From NCBI GenBank assembly GCA_016210205.1, contig JACQUO010000023.1, forward strand, positions 188,012-252,011: a stretch of 64,000 bases of DNA, in the 5' to 3' direction. This stretch comes from Chloroflexota bacterium. GTDB taxonomy: Bacteria; Chloroflexota; Dehalococcoidia; JACQUO01. The notes beneath the pieces are model-generated. The model was not told the origin of the DNA. It did not search any database and worked only from the letters and a program-made list of their open reading frames with translations. Both the position numbers and the translations under genes were made by a program. The first letter of the stretch is position 1, and every line of letters begins with the position of its first letter. Below are positions 25,918-34,439 of this stretch, one piece after another.

Positions 25918-26799
25918 ATGCGGCTCTTAACGGCAATCGTCGTCCTAGCTATCATCGGCCTTATTATTGGCACCCAGGGCCTCTATACCGTCAGCGAGAC
26001 GGAGCAGGTCGTCATCACCCAGCTGGGCGAGTACAAAGAGACCGTCAAGAGCGCTGGCCTCTACTTCCGCATCCCCCTCTACCAGCAGGTGAACCGCTTC
26101 GAAAAGCGAGTGCTGAGCCTGGATGTCCCCCCTAGCGAATACCTCACCCAGGACAAGAAGCGACTAGTGGTGGACCAAATCACCCGCTGGAGCATCTCCG
26201 ACCCCCTGGAGTTCTTCAAGACTGTGCGCGATGAGCCCGGGGCCCGGGCCCGCCTGGACGACATCATCTCCTCAGAGCTGCGGCGAGAGCTGGCCCAGGA
26301 CAACTACTCCGATATCTTCTCGGTGAAGCGCGAACCCATCATGGAACGGGTGGCAGCCGCGGCCCGGGAGCGGGCTGCCCAATACGGCATCAATGTGGTA
26401 GATTCCCGCATCAAGCGGGTTGACCTGCCCCAAGAGGTAGTGCAGAGCGTGTACCAGCGCATGCAGCAGGAACGCCAGCGCATCGCTAAAGGCTCCCGCG
26501 CCGAGGGAGAGGAAGCCGCCCTGCAAATCAGGGCCCAGGCGGACAAGGAGAAGACCATCATCCTGGCCCAGGCCTACGAGCAGAGCCAGAAGCTCCGCGG
26601 CGAGGGCGACGCTGAGGCTACCCGCCTCTACGCCGAGGCCTATAATAAGGATGCGGAGTTCTACGCCTTCGTGCGCAGCCTCCAGGCCTACGAGGCGACG
26701 CTGGGCACCAAGAGCACCCTGGTGCTGGACGCCAACTCGCCCCTTCTGCGCTACCTGGCCAACCCTTCGGGCCTCTCCAGCCCATCCAGAAAGCCTTAG
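25918..26799 (+). CDS. hflC: HflC-type stomatin/prohibitin membrane protease modulator
   Basis: 293 residues. An N-terminal transmembrane helix (2-20) is followed by an SPFH domain (YTVSETEQVVITQLGEYKE, GLYFRIPLYQQVNRFEKRVLSLD) and a coiled coil rich in Glu/Ala/Arg, with the conserved end EFYAFVRSLQAYEATLG. It starts 25 bp after hflK with AAAGGAA upstream and is the second subunit of the HflKC complex. Confidence 0.94.
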   Translation: MRLLTAIVVLAIIGLIIGTQGLYTVSETEQVVITQLGEYKETVKSAGLYFRIPLYQQVNRFEKRVLSLDVPPSEYLTQDKKRLVVDQITRWSISDPLEFFKTVRDEPGARARLDDIISSELRRELAQDNYSDIFSVKREPIMERVAAAARERAAQYGINVVDSRIKRVDLPQEVVQSVYQRMQQERQRIAKGSRAEGEEAALQIRAQADKEKTIILAQAYEQSQKLRGEGDAEATRLYAEAYNKDAEFYAFVRSLQAYEATLGTKSTLVLDANSPLLRYLANPSGLSSPSRKP

Positions 26800-26848
26800 G
26801 GTCTCTCCGTCCGCTTCATCGCAACGACAGCGTGCCCCAGCGCCTTCT

Positions 26849-27490
26849 TCAGGCTGAAGGCAGGCCCTCGATTAGGACAGCCCGCACCGGGGAGCCGTCC
26901 CCGTCCTTGATGCGCAGGGGCAGGCAGGCCAGGAAATAGGGGCCCGGCGGCACTGCCCTCAAGTCCACCCCCTCCACGATGAGCACCCCCGCCCCCAAAA
27001 GCTCCAGATGGGTCTGGGCAGGCCGCACCCCCCACTGCTCCACGGAGAGGTAGTCCATGGCCACCAACCTTATCCCCCGAGCCACCAGCCAGCGGGCGCC
27101 TTGGGGCGTGATGTAGGCGAAGTCCTTCTGGAAGCCCGGCCGCTCCAGGAGGGCTGCGTTCACGGTCTTGAAGAGCAGGCGCTGAGCTCCGGCGGGGAGG
27201 CCTGCGGCCTCCAGGGCCGCCACCCCGATGTCCCGCCCCTGGGGGAACTCCGCCACCCAGGCGGGGCCGATGAGGGCGTCCAGAGACACCTGGTCCACCG
27301 CAGCCCCCTGGTCGAAGAAGTGGCGGGGCGGGTCCAGGTGGGTGCCGGCATGGGAGCCCAGGATGAGGGTGGAGAGGTTATAGGCCTTGCCCTGGGCAAT
27401 CCTCGACCCCGGCTGGACGGCGAAGCCGGCATCCCCGGGATAGACGGGGGTCTCTGGGGAGAGGGTCAGGGTGATGTCGTATATCTTCAT
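26849..27490 (-). CDS. Cyclase-family metal-dependent hydrolase (kynurenine formamidase-like)
   Basis: 213 residues from the ATG at 27490, which has GAGGAACCC upstream. The signature HAGTHLDPPRHF (metal ligands His, His and Asp) and a later MDYLSVEQWG, EGVDL segment place it in the cyclase family (PF04199), which includes arylformamidases and isatin hydrolase. It resembles the kynurenine formamidase-like branch, yet no tryptophan-degradation gene is nearby, so the substrate is open. It is divergently transcribed from the methylthiotransferase gene. Confidence 0.85.
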   Translation of the reverse strand: MKIYDITLTLSPETPVYPGDAGFAVQPGSRIAQGKAYNLSTLILGSHAGTHLDPPRHFFDQGAAVDQVSLDALIGPAWVAEFPQGRDIGVAALEAAGLPAGAQRLLFKTVNAALLERPGFQKDFAYITPQGARWLVARGIRLVAMDYLSVEQWGVRPAQTHLELLGAGVLIVEGVDLRAVPPGPYFLACLPLRIKDGDGSPVRAVLIEGLPSA

Positions 27491-27514
27491 GGGTTCCTCG
27501 CGCAATCCTCGCCC

Positions 27515-27544
27515 TTGCGGCGCCAGTTCGTCGTAAAATATAAT
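27515..27544 (+). promoter_or_regulatory. Promoter of the methylthiotransferase gene
   Basis: TTGCGG, 18 bp, TATAAT, 27 bp before the preferred GTG start. Confidence 0.5.
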
Positions 27545-27570
27545 AGGCCCCAAGGAAGGTGGCGTCAAAG

Positions 27571-28851
27571 GTGGATAGCGAACTGCCCCGCCCTCGGGTG
27601 GCCCTGGCCAGCCTGGGATGCAAACTCAACCAGGCCGAGGTCCAGGCCCTGGCCCGGCGCTTCACCCAGGCGGGCTACTCCCTAGCCCAAGAGGGCGAGC
27701 CATATGATATCTTCGTCCTCAACACCTGCGCCGTCACCCGCACCGCCGACCGCAAATCCCGCCATCTCCTGCGCCTAGCCCAGAGGCGCCAGCCCCAGGC
27801 CTTCGTGGTGGCCACAGGGTGCGGCGCCCAGCGCTCGTCCCAAAGCCTGGCGTCCCTCATCGGGCGCGGCCTGGTGGTGGGCAACGAGGAGAAGGAAGAC
27901 CTGGTATCTCTGGTGGCCGCCCGCCTGCCACCGGGGCCAGGACAGACGCCCCCTGCGCCCGTGGGCCGCACCAGGGCCCTGGTGAAAATCCAGAGCGGCT
28001 GCGCCCTTTCCTGCGCCTACTGCATCGTGCCCCGACTTCGGGGCCAGTCCCACAGCATCCCCCCCGATACGATAGTGGCCGAGGCGCAGGCCCGTCACGC
28101 CGAGGGTTGCCAGGAGGTGGCCCTCACCGGAACCTGGCCCAGCGGCTACGAGAGGGGCCGGGCCGAGCGCGGCCAGGGTCGGCCCCTGGAGGCCCTGCTC
28201 AAGCGGCTACTGGCGGAAACCGCCATCCCGCGCCTGCGGCTCCCCTCCCTCTTCCCCCAGGACCTGACGGAGGAGCTGATGGCGCTCTTCGCTACGGGGA
28301 GGCTGTGCCGACACCTGCACCTGCCGCTCCAGAGCGGCTCCGAGGCGGTCCTGCGCCGCATGGGCCGTCCCTACACCGCCGCTTCCTTCCGCGCCCAGGT
28401 GGAGCGGGCCCAGCAGTCCATCCCCGGCTTGGCCATCACCACCGATGTCATCGCCGCTTTCCCCGGAGAGAGCGAGGCCGAGTTCCAGGAGGGCCTGGGG
28501 CTGTGCCGCGCTCTGGGCCTGGCGGCCATCCATGTCTTCCCCTTCTCTCCCCGGCCCGGCACCAGGGCCGCCGCCCTGCCCGGCCAGGTGGCCGAACCCG
28601 TGAAGAAGGAGCGGGCCCGCCACCTACGGGAGCTCTCCCGCCAGGGCAGCCTGGCCTTCCGGAAAGGCCAACTGGGGCAACGCTTGCCGGCGCTGTGGGA
28701 GGGGGAGAAAAGCCCCAGCGTCTGGTCGGGGCTGACGGACAACTACCTCCGAGTCATGGCCCCCGGGAGGGGGAACCTCAGGGGCCGGGTGCTTCCCGTG
28801 CGACTGCTGTCCCTGCGCGATAAGGGGATTTGGGGCGAGCTGGAGCCTTAG
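27571..28851 (+). CDS. mtaB: MiaB/MtaB-family tRNA methylthiotransferase
   Basis: 426 residues from GTG at 27571 (alternative GTG at 27559). A UPF0004 N-terminal domain carries the first cluster's cysteines (SLGCKLNQAE, NTCAVT, TGCGA). The radical-SAM motif is CALSCAYC, followed by a TRAM-like C-terminal region. SLGCKLNQ rather than a MiaB-type sequence favours MtaB, which adds methylthio to t6A37 of tRNA. There is a GTWPSGYERG stretch where relatives usually have GThxGxYG; the two Gly residues are kept but the spacing differs. MtaB is more likely than MiaB or RimO. Confidence 0.85.
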   Translation: MDSELPRPRVALASLGCKLNQAEVQALARRFTQAGYSLAQEGEPYDIFVLNTCAVTRTADRKSRHLLRLAQRRQPQAFVVATGCGAQRSSQSLASLIGRGLVVGNEEKEDLVSLVAARLPPGPGQTPPAPVGRTRALVKIQSGCALSCAYCIVPRLRGQSHSIPPDTIVAEAQARHAEGCQEVALTGTWPSGYERGRAERGQGRPLEALLKRLLAETAIPRLRLPSLFPQDLTEELMALFATGRLCRHLHLPLQSGSEAVLRRMGRPYTAASFRAQVERAQQSIPGLAITTDVIAAFPGESEAEFQEGLGLCRALGLAAIHVFPFSPRPGTRAAALPGQVAEPVKKERARHLRELSRQGSLAFRKGQLGQRLPALWEGEKSPSVWSGLTDNYLRVMAPGRGNLRGRVLPVRLLSLRDKGIWGELEP

Positions 28852-28869
28852 GCTCGCCAGGAGGACTCT

Positions 28870-30129
28870 ATGCTGCCCGGTGAGATTATTGTCTATCTCC
28901 TTCTCATGCTGTTGTGCCTGGTGTTGTCCGCCTTCTTCAGCAGCTCCGAGACCGCCTTCACCTTCCTATCTAAACTTCGCCTGCGCCATCTGGCCGCCAC
29001 GGGCGTCCCGTGGGCGGGCCGGGCCGTCCGGATGATGGAGCACCCGGAGCGCTTCCTGGCTGCGGTGCTCCTGGGCAACAACATCGTTAACACCGCCCTG
29101 GCCGTCCTGGCCACGGTGGTGGCCACAGCCTACCTGGGGGAAAAGCAGGCAGTGGTGATTACTACCATTGCCGTCACCCTGACGCTCCTGCTCCTGGGGG
29201 ATGTCATCCCCAAAGGGGTGGCAGCCCACCACGCCGAGAAGGTGGTGAGCCTCTTCGTGCGCCCCATGGGGCTAGTCACCCTCCTCCTCTCCCCCCTCAC
29301 TACCGTTCTTGCCTGGATAAGCCGCGCCGTGGGCAAGCTCATCGGCGTTTCCTATGTCCCCAAGTCCCTAGTCACCGAAGAAGAGGTCCACAATATCCTG
29401 GCCCTGGGGGTGGATGAGGGCACCATGGATGCCACCGAGGCAGAGCTGATTCGGGGGGTTTTCCGCTTCGGGGACCGTCGGGTGAAGGAGGTGATGTTCC
29501 CCCGCTCGGAGATAGCCTGGGTGGAGAAGGGCACGACGCTCACCGATTTCCAGGCCAACTTCCTCCAGACCCCCCACTACCGCTTCCCGGTGTACCAGGA
29601 TAGCATCGACAATGTGGCAGGCATCCTCACCCTCAAGGACATCACCACGGCCCAGGCCCGGGGCGAGCTGAAGGACACGGACGATGTCACCGCAATGGCC
29701 CGCCCTGCCTATTTCGTCCCCGAGACCAAGCTGGTGGCGGAGCTCTTCGAGGAGATGCAGGGCTTGGGCCTTCACATGGCGGTGGCCGTGGACGAGTACG
29801 GGGGCACCGCAGGCCTGGTGACCATACAGCAGCTCCTGGAGGAAATCGTGGGCCCCATAGCCGACGAGACGGGAAAGACAGACCAGACAGTGGAGACCAT
29901 TGACGAGAGCACCTCTCAGATTGAGGCCAGCATGTTGGTGGACGAGGCCAACGAGGCCCTGGGGCTGAACCTGCCCGAGGGCCAGTACGATACCGTGGCT
30001 GGCTTCCTCCTGGCCACCCTGGGCCGCATCCCCGCAAAGGGGGACTCGGTGCGCCACCGCGGCCTCCGCCTGGTGGTGGCCTCCATGAAAGGCATTAAAA
30101 TCGAAAAGGTGCTCATCATCAAGGACTAG
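28870..30129 (+). CDS. CNNM/HlyC-CorC family membrane protein with CBS domains
   Basis: 419 residues. A DUF21 membrane domain (three to four helices in 1-190, including LSAFFSSSETAFT and LLGNNIVNTALAVLA) is followed by a CBS pair (about 205-330, with VMFPRSEIAWV and DEYGGTAGLVT) and a C-terminal CorC/HlyC domain (GLNLPEGQYDTVAGFLL, GDSVRHRGLRLVV). This is the architecture of CNNM magnesium transporters and so-called hemolysin C proteins. A role in Mg2+ or Co2+ export is likely. The ATG has CAGGAGGAC upstream. Confidence 0.92.
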   Translation: MLPGEIIVYLLLMLLCLVLSAFFSSSETAFTFLSKLRLRHLAATGVPWAGRAVRMMEHPERFLAAVLLGNNIVNTALAVLATVVATAYLGEKQAVVITTIAVTLTLLLLGDVIPKGVAAHHAEKVVSLFVRPMGLVTLLLSPLTTVLAWISRAVGKLIGVSYVPKSLVTEEEVHNILALGVDEGTMDATEAELIRGVFRFGDRRVKEVMFPRSEIAWVEKGTTLTDFQANFLQTPHYRFPVYQDSIDNVAGILTLKDITTAQARGELKDTDDVTAMARPAYFVPETKLVAELFEEMQGLGLHMAVAVDEYGGTAGLVTIQQLLEEIVGPIADETGKTDQTVETIDESTSQIEASMLVDEANEALGLNLPEGQYDTVAGFLLATLGRIPAKGDSVRHRGLRLVVASMKGIKIEKVLIIKD

Positions 30130-30138
30130 GAGACAGAG

Positions 30139-30906
30139 TTGAACGGTCCCTTGCAGCGCCTGCGGGTGACCTTCTCCCGGGGCGCGGAACTCAAGTTCAT
30201 CACCCATCTGGACCTGATGCGGCTGTGGGAACGGGCCCTCCGCCGCGCCGGGGTGGGCCTGGCCTACTCCGAGGGCTACACGCCCCATCCCAGGATTTCC
30301 CTGGCGGCGCCGCTGGCCGTGGGAGTCACCAGCGAGGGAGAGCTCATGGATGTCTATCTGGAGCGGCGGCTGGCCCCCTCCCAGTTCCAGAGCCTGATGC
30401 AGCCCCAGCTCCCGGTGGGCATCAAAATCCTGTCTCTTCAGGAAATAGGGGTGGCCGTGCCCTCGCTCCAGTCCATGGTGCGCGCGGCGGAATACCGCGT
30501 GGAGATGGAGTCCCCACTCTCCCCCCCGGAGGTGGAGGAAGCCATAGCCGCCCTCTTGGCCCGCACCAGCCTTCCCTGGCAGCATCTCCGGGACACCCAG
30601 GTGCGCCAGTATGACCTGCGCGCCCAGGTCCAGGACCTGTGGCTGGAGGGCTGCCGGGATGGCGTCTGCGCCCTGGGCATGCGGCTCAAGGCCGACCCCG
30701 AGGGCAGCGGCCGCCCCGAGCAGGTGGCGGCGGCCCTGGGCCTAGGGGCCAGCCCGGCGCGCATCCACCGCACCAAGCTCATGGTGGAGCGCTACACCCC
30801 CCCCAAGCCCGCTTCCCGCCCCGACCACCGCCCTCCGTCGGCCCGGCCCAGGGGACGCCCCGGGCCGGGGTATCGCTTCACGCCCCGTCCCCCCCGCCGT
30901 CCCTAG
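30139..30906 (+). CDS. TIGR03936/DUF2344 family protein (radical-SAM-linked)
   Basis: 255 residues, TTG start at 30139 with TAGGAGA upstream. The family pattern is clear: LRVTFSRGAELKFITHLDLMRLWERALRRAG, then YSEGYTPHPRISLAAPLAVGVTSEGE split in two conserved blocks. In other genomes this domain is fused to, or encoded beside, a radical-SAM protein and RNase E/G, and its role is unknown. Here it is single-domain and follows the CBS protein by 9 bp. The last 40 residues are a Pro/Arg-rich basic tail that may bind RNA. Confidence 0.85.
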   Translation: MNGPLQRLRVTFSRGAELKFITHLDLMRLWERALRRAGVGLAYSEGYTPHPRISLAAPLAVGVTSEGELMDVYLERRLAPSQFQSLMQPQLPVGIKILSLQEIGVAVPSLQSMVRAAEYRVEMESPLSPPEVEEAIAALLARTSLPWQHLRDTQVRQYDLRAQVQDLWLEGCRDGVCALGMRLKADPEGSGRPEQVAAALGLGASPARIHRTKLMVERYTPPKPASRPDHRPPSARPRGRPGPGYRFTPRPPRRP

Positions 30907-30954
30907 TGTCGTGTCACCCAGATGAGTCTCCATTACCCTTGTCCTCTCCCGGGG

Positions 30955-31065
30955 TCATACCTCACCCCCTGGCCCCCTTCTCCAGATGGAGAAGGGGGAA
31001 GAGAAGGGAGCTGGGGTGTCCCCCGCACCCCTGGCAGGGGGCACGGCCCCCTGCACCCCCATAAG
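30955..31065. repeat. Dispersed GC-rich intergenic repeat, copy E
   Basis: Nearly identical over about 100 bp to copy B (8835): CCCCCTTCTCC AGAT GGAGAAGGGGG, GGGGTGTCCCCCGCACCCC, CAGGGGGCACGGCCCCCTG. The 316-bp gap (30907-31222) otherwise shows only AT-rich sequence upstream of tilS. Confidence 0.75.
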
Positions 31066-31222
31066 GCGTTTCAATAACCTACAGAACACTAGCCCCAGCC
31101 CGTGGGCCAGGCCGCCCCGCTTGATTTGCTCTATACTATAAGGAAAATTTCCTCTCCTTTACCCTTTATGTTATTATGTAAACTGATTCTCCATCAGATG
31201 AATACAAAACCCCGAAAAGGCG

Positions 31223-32701
31223 ATGGCTAGAAACGATACCCTTCTCAAAAAGGCAGCCCAGCAGGTGGAGGGCCTGGGGCTGGCCTCCCCAGCGCCCCTG
31301 CTGGTGGGGGTCTCCGGCGGGCCGGATTCCGTCTGCCTCCTGCACCTCCTCTGGCGGCTGGCCCCGCGCCTGGGCCTGTCCCTCCGGGTAGCACACCTGA
31401 ACCACGGCCTGCGGGGCCAGGAGGCCGACGAGGATGCCCGCTATGTGGCCGGCCTGGCGCAGGCCCTGGGGCTGCCCCTCCACCTGGGCCAGGCGGATGT
31501 GGCCGCCGTCGCCAAGGCGCGACGGCTTTCCGTGGAGGCCGCCGGCCGCCAGGCCCGCTACGGCTTCTTCGCCGCCACCGCCGCGGCGGTGGGCGCCCAG
31601 GGGGTGGCCGTGGGCCACACCGCCGACGACCAGGCGGAGACCTTCCTGCTGCACCTCCTGCGCGGGGCGGGCCTGACCGGGCTTCGGGCCATGGAGCGGC
31701 GCTCTTGGTGGCGCGCCGCCGGCCAGCCCCCCCTCCTGGTGCTGCGCCCCCTGCTCGGGGTGGGCCGAGAGGAGACCCTGGCTTACTGCGCCGCCCAGGC
31801 GCTCCAGCCTCGCCAGGACCACTCCAACCTGTCCCTGGGGCCACTGCGGAACCGCATCCGCCGTCAGCTCCTGCCCCTCATGGCCCAATACAATCCCCGC
31901 ATCCGCGAGGCCCTGGGGCGGGCCGCCTCCGCCCTGGCCCAGGAGGTGGCCTACTTAGAAGAGCAGGTGGATGCCATCTGGCCGGGGCTGGCCCAGCCCC
32001 AAGGCGCGGGCGTCCTCCTGGACACCCAGGCCCTGGGGCAGCTGCCCCCCGCCCTACAGCGTCAGGTCTGGCGCCGAGCCTGGATGAGCCTCGAGGCGGA
32101 GCCGGAGCTGGAGGCAGCGCACCTGGAGGCCCTGGCCCGGGCTCTGGCCCGCCCCGGCCGCCGCCACCTCTCCCTCCCCGGCCGGCGGGCCTTCCTCAAG
32201 GATGAGGGGCATGGCTGGCTGGGGCCTGTTGAAGCCGCCCCCTACCCCTTGCCCACCCTGGCAGGGGAGTGGCCCCTGGCCGTCCCCGGCGAGACCCTCA
32301 TCCCGGGCTGGAGGGTGGAAGTGGAGCTGCTGCCCTCCACGCCTGAAGGGTTTGGGAAGAGGAGAAGCGCCCCCGGCTGGGACTGGGGCCTGGGCCCCAC
32401 CGCGCCGCTCATGGCTCACATGGACTGGCGCTCCTGCGGGGGCGGCCTCATGGCGCGGGGACGCCGCCCCGGCGACCGCTTCCAGCCCCTGGGCCTGGCA
32501 CACCCCAAGAAGCTCCAGGATTTTTTCGTGGACGCCAAGGTTCCCCACCCCTGGCGGGACCGCATCCCCATCGTGGCCGCGGGAGAGCGCATCCTGTGGG
32601 TGGCAGGGCTGCGGCTGGACGAAAGCGCCAGGGTCACGTCCTCCAGCCGGGAGGTCCTGCGCCTGACTTTTCACCTTGACAGCCGGGGGCGGGGACTTTA
32701 A
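31223..32701 (+). CDS. tilS: tRNA(Ile)-lysidine synthetase
   Basis: 492 residues. Modifies C34 of the CAU-anticodon tRNA-Ile with lysine so that it reads AUA. The PP-loop ATP site VGVSGGPDSVCLLHLL is at 28-43. HLNHGLRG and GHTADDQAETFLLHLLRG are diagnostic, and the C-terminal TilS_C domain (MARGRRPGDRFQPLG, KKLQDFFVD) is complete. The ATG is at 31223. The 3' end contains the -35 box of the next operon. Confidence 0.94.
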   Translation: MARNDTLLKKAAQQVEGLGLASPAPLLVGVSGGPDSVCLLHLLWRLAPRLGLSLRVAHLNHGLRGQEADEDARYVAGLAQALGLPLHLGQADVAAVAKARRLSVEAAGRQARYGFFAATAAAVGAQGVAVGHTADDQAETFLLHLLRGAGLTGLRAMERRSWWRAAGQPPLLVLRPLLGVGREETLAYCAAQALQPRQDHSNLSLGPLRNRIRRQLLPLMAQYNPRIREALGRAASALAQEVAYLEEQVDAIWPGLAQPQGAGVLLDTQALGQLPPALQRQVWRRAWMSLEAEPELEAAHLEALARALARPGRRHLSLPGRRAFLKDEGHGWLGPVEAAPYPLPTLAGEWPLAVPGETLIPGWRVEVELLPSTPEGFGKRRSAPGWDWGLGPTAPLMAHMDWRSCGGGLMARGRRPGDRFQPLGLAHPKKLQDFFVDAKVPHPWRDRIPIVAAGERILWVAGLRLDESARVTSSSREVLRLTFHLDSRGRGL

Positions 32702-32704
32702 CAT
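32676..32704 (+). promoter_or_regulatory. tupA: Promoter of the tup operon
   Basis: TTGACA, exactly 17 bp, TAACAT, overlapping the tilS stop. The implied start near 32711 leaves a leader of about 200 nt, enough for the riboswitch that follows. Confidence 0.65.
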
Positions 32705-32730
32705 AAGCCCACAAGTTAATAGATACCAGC

Positions 32731-32862
32731 ACCTCTCCGAGCTGCCTCACCTAAAGAGCCATCCATGGGGGGCAGCCGCAGCGGATGAAAATCCCAACGG
32801 TGTGGGGAGAAATCCCCCCGCCCCTCGTAGTGGAAAGGAGTGGTGAGGAATTAGCCTATGCT
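32731..32862 (+). ncRNA. Probable Moco/Tuco-type riboswitch upstream of tupABC
   Basis: A structured leader lies between the promoter and tupA. CCTCACC (32745-32751) can pair with GGTGAGG (32842-32848) to close the domain. Inside it, GCTGCC can pair with GGCAGC (32771-32776), and GGGGA-GAAA-TCCCC (32804-32817) is a perfect GNRA-capped hairpin. Segments such as CTCTCCGAGC and GCAGCCGCAGCGGATGAAAA recall the molybdenum/tungsten cofactor RNA motif, which carries a GNRA loop. The position ahead of a tungstate transporter fits. The same GGTGAGG can instead pair with CCTCACC at 32867, so the aptamer and the terminator compete. Family assignment is by eye. Confidence 0.65.
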
Positions 32863-32897
32863 TTCGCCTCACCCTTTCCGATGAGGCGAATTCTTTT
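32863..32897 (+). terminator. Regulated intrinsic terminator in the tup leader
   Basis: TTCGCCTC pairs with GAGGCGAA (12-nt loop), followed by TTCTTTTT, 18 bp before the tupA ATG. Its left arm overlaps CCTCACC (32867-32873), which could pair with GGTGAGG of the aptamer as an antiterminator. Confidence 0.75.
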
Positions 32898-32915
32898 TAG
32901 AGCTAGGTGTCCGCT

Positions 32916-33740
32916 ATGTCTCCAAGAATGAGCATCTTACTGGTCTTGGCCCTCGTCCTCAGTGGTGCGGCGGGGTGTCGGCAGGAGACCATGACTCTGG
33001 CCACCACCACCAGCACCTACGATACGGGCCTTCTGGACGCCCTGATTCCCCCCTTTGAGAAGGAGAGCGGGGTGAAGGTGAAGGTGGTGGCGGTGGGGAC
33101 GGGGCAGGCCCTGGCCCTGGGGGCAAAAGGGGACGCTGACATCCTCCTGGTGCATGACCCCAAGGCGGAGCAGGAGTTCATGGATAAGGGCTATGGGAGC
33201 CTGAGAGTGCCGGTGATGTCCAGCTTCTTCGTGCTGGTGGGGCCCCAGGCCGACCCCGCTGAGACTACGGGGGCGGCCAGCGCGGCCCAGGCCCTGGCCC
33301 GCATCGCCCGCGCCCGCTCCCCCTTCGTCTCTCGGGGCGACAACTCCGGGACCCAGGCCAAAGAGAATGAGCTGTGGGCCGCCGCGAGCCTGAGGCCGCC
33401 GTTGGGGGAGCCGTGGTATCTGTCCGCAGGACAGGGGATGGCCGAGACACTCATCCTGGCCAGTGAGAAGCAGGCCTATACCATAAGCGACATTGGCACC
33501 TATCTAGTCACCAGAGAGCGCCTCAATCTCTCCATCCTGGTGGCCAAGGACGAGCTCCTCCGCAACCCATACAGCATCATCATGTTGGATACCTCCAGAA
33601 ATCCTCAAGTCCAAACCCGCCTGGCGGCCAAGCTCAAAGACTATCTCCTCTCGCGGCAAACACAGGAGGCCATCGCCCGTTTTGGAGTTGACCGTTTCGG
33701 GCGCTCCCTTTTCACCCCAGCTATGGAGGGGGTGGAGTAA
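32916..33740 (+). CDS. tupA: Tungstate ABC transporter substrate-binding lipoprotein
   Basis: 274 residues from the ATG at 32916 (AGGTG 6 bp upstream). A signal peptide ends in a lipobox-like SGAAGC. The mature protein starts with LATTTSTYDTGLLD; the TTTS motif is the oxyanion-binding hallmark that distinguishes TupA from molybdate-binding ModA and WtpA. SRGDNSGTQAKE and AYTISDIGTYL are further conserved blocks. It captures tungstate outside the membrane and delivers it to TupB. Tungsten use suggests tungstoenzymes such as aldehyde oxidoreductases or formate dehydrogenase, which are not in the window. Confidence 0.92.
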   Translation: MSPRMSILLVLALVLSGAAGCRQETMTLATTTSTYDTGLLDALIPPFEKESGVKVKVVAVGTGQALALGAKGDADILLVHDPKAEQEFMDKGYGSLRVPVMSSFFVLVGPQADPAETTGAASAAQALARIARARSPFVSRGDNSGTQAKENELWAAASLRPPLGEPWYLSAGQGMAETLILASEKQAYTISDIGTYLVTRERLNLSILVAKDELLRNPYSIIMLDTSRNPQVQTRLAAKLKDYLLSRQTQEAIARFGVDRFGRSLFTPAMEGVE

Positions 33741-33743
33741 GCC

Positions 33744-34439
33744 GTGGAAACCGTCCTCTCCGGCCTGGGGGAGGCCTTGAGCCTCATCTTCCGGGCCGAC
33801 CCGGGGGTCAGGGAGATTGTGCTCCTCTCGCTGCTGGTCTCGGGCACTGCCCTCATCATCAGCGCCCTGATGGGCATTCCCTTCGGGACGATGCTGGCCC
33901 TGGCCCGCTTCCCCGGGAAGCGGCTGGCCGTGGCCCTGGTCTACACGGGCATGGGCTTCCCGCCGGTGGTGGTGGGGCTGCTAGTCTATCTTCTCCTCTC
34001 CCACAGCGGCCCTCTAGGGTTTTTGGCGTGGCTTTTCACCCCCATGGCCATGGTCGCCGCCCAGGTGGTCATCTCCTTCCCGCTGGTGGCGGGCTTCACC
34101 ATGGCCGCCATTATGGGCCTTGACCCCAACCTCCGTCTGCAGCTCCTGAGCCTGGGCGCCACGGGATGGCAGGCCAACCTGGCCCTCATCGGGGAGGCGC
34201 GGGTGGGGGTCATCGTGGCCCTGGTGGCGGGCTTCGGGAGCATCATCTCCGAAGTGGGCGCGGTGATGATGGTGGGAGGCAATATCCAGGGGAGCACCCG
34301 GGTACTCACCACCGCCATCGTGCTGGAGACCCGCAAAGGCGAGTTCGCCCTGGCCCTGGCCCTGGGTCTCGTCCTCCTGGCCCTGGCCTTTGTGGTCAGC
34401 GCCGTCATGCTGCGCCTCCAGGGAAGGACCCTGCATTGA
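33744..34439 (+). CDS. tupB: Tungstate ABC transporter permease
   Basis: 231 residues, GTG start at 33744. About six transmembrane helices. The binding-protein-dependent transport EAA-like loop lies around LIGEARVGVIVALVAGFGSIISE. Typical blocks are GMGFPPVVVGLLVYLLLS and LSLGATGWQ. Its stop overlaps the tupC start as TGATG, so translation is coupled. Confidence 0.92.
   Translation: METVLSGLGEALSLIFRADPGVREIVLLSLLVSGTALIISALMGIPFGTMLALARFPGKRLAVALVYTGMGFPPVVVGLLVYLLLSHSGPLGFLAWLFTPMAMVAAQVVISFPLVAGFTMAAIMGLDPNLRLQLLSLGATGWQANLALIGEARVGVIVALVAGFGSIISEVGAVMMVGGNIQGSTRVLTTAIVLETRKGEFALALALGLVLLALAFVVSAVMLRLQGRTLH

Noticed and set aside
32780-32830. Cobalamin riboswitch in the tup leader
   Set aside because: There is a loose likeness around AAATCCCAACGG, but no B12 box (GCCACTG) or following CCGGGAGACC-type elements. 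The tungstate genes fit the Moco/Tuco motif better.
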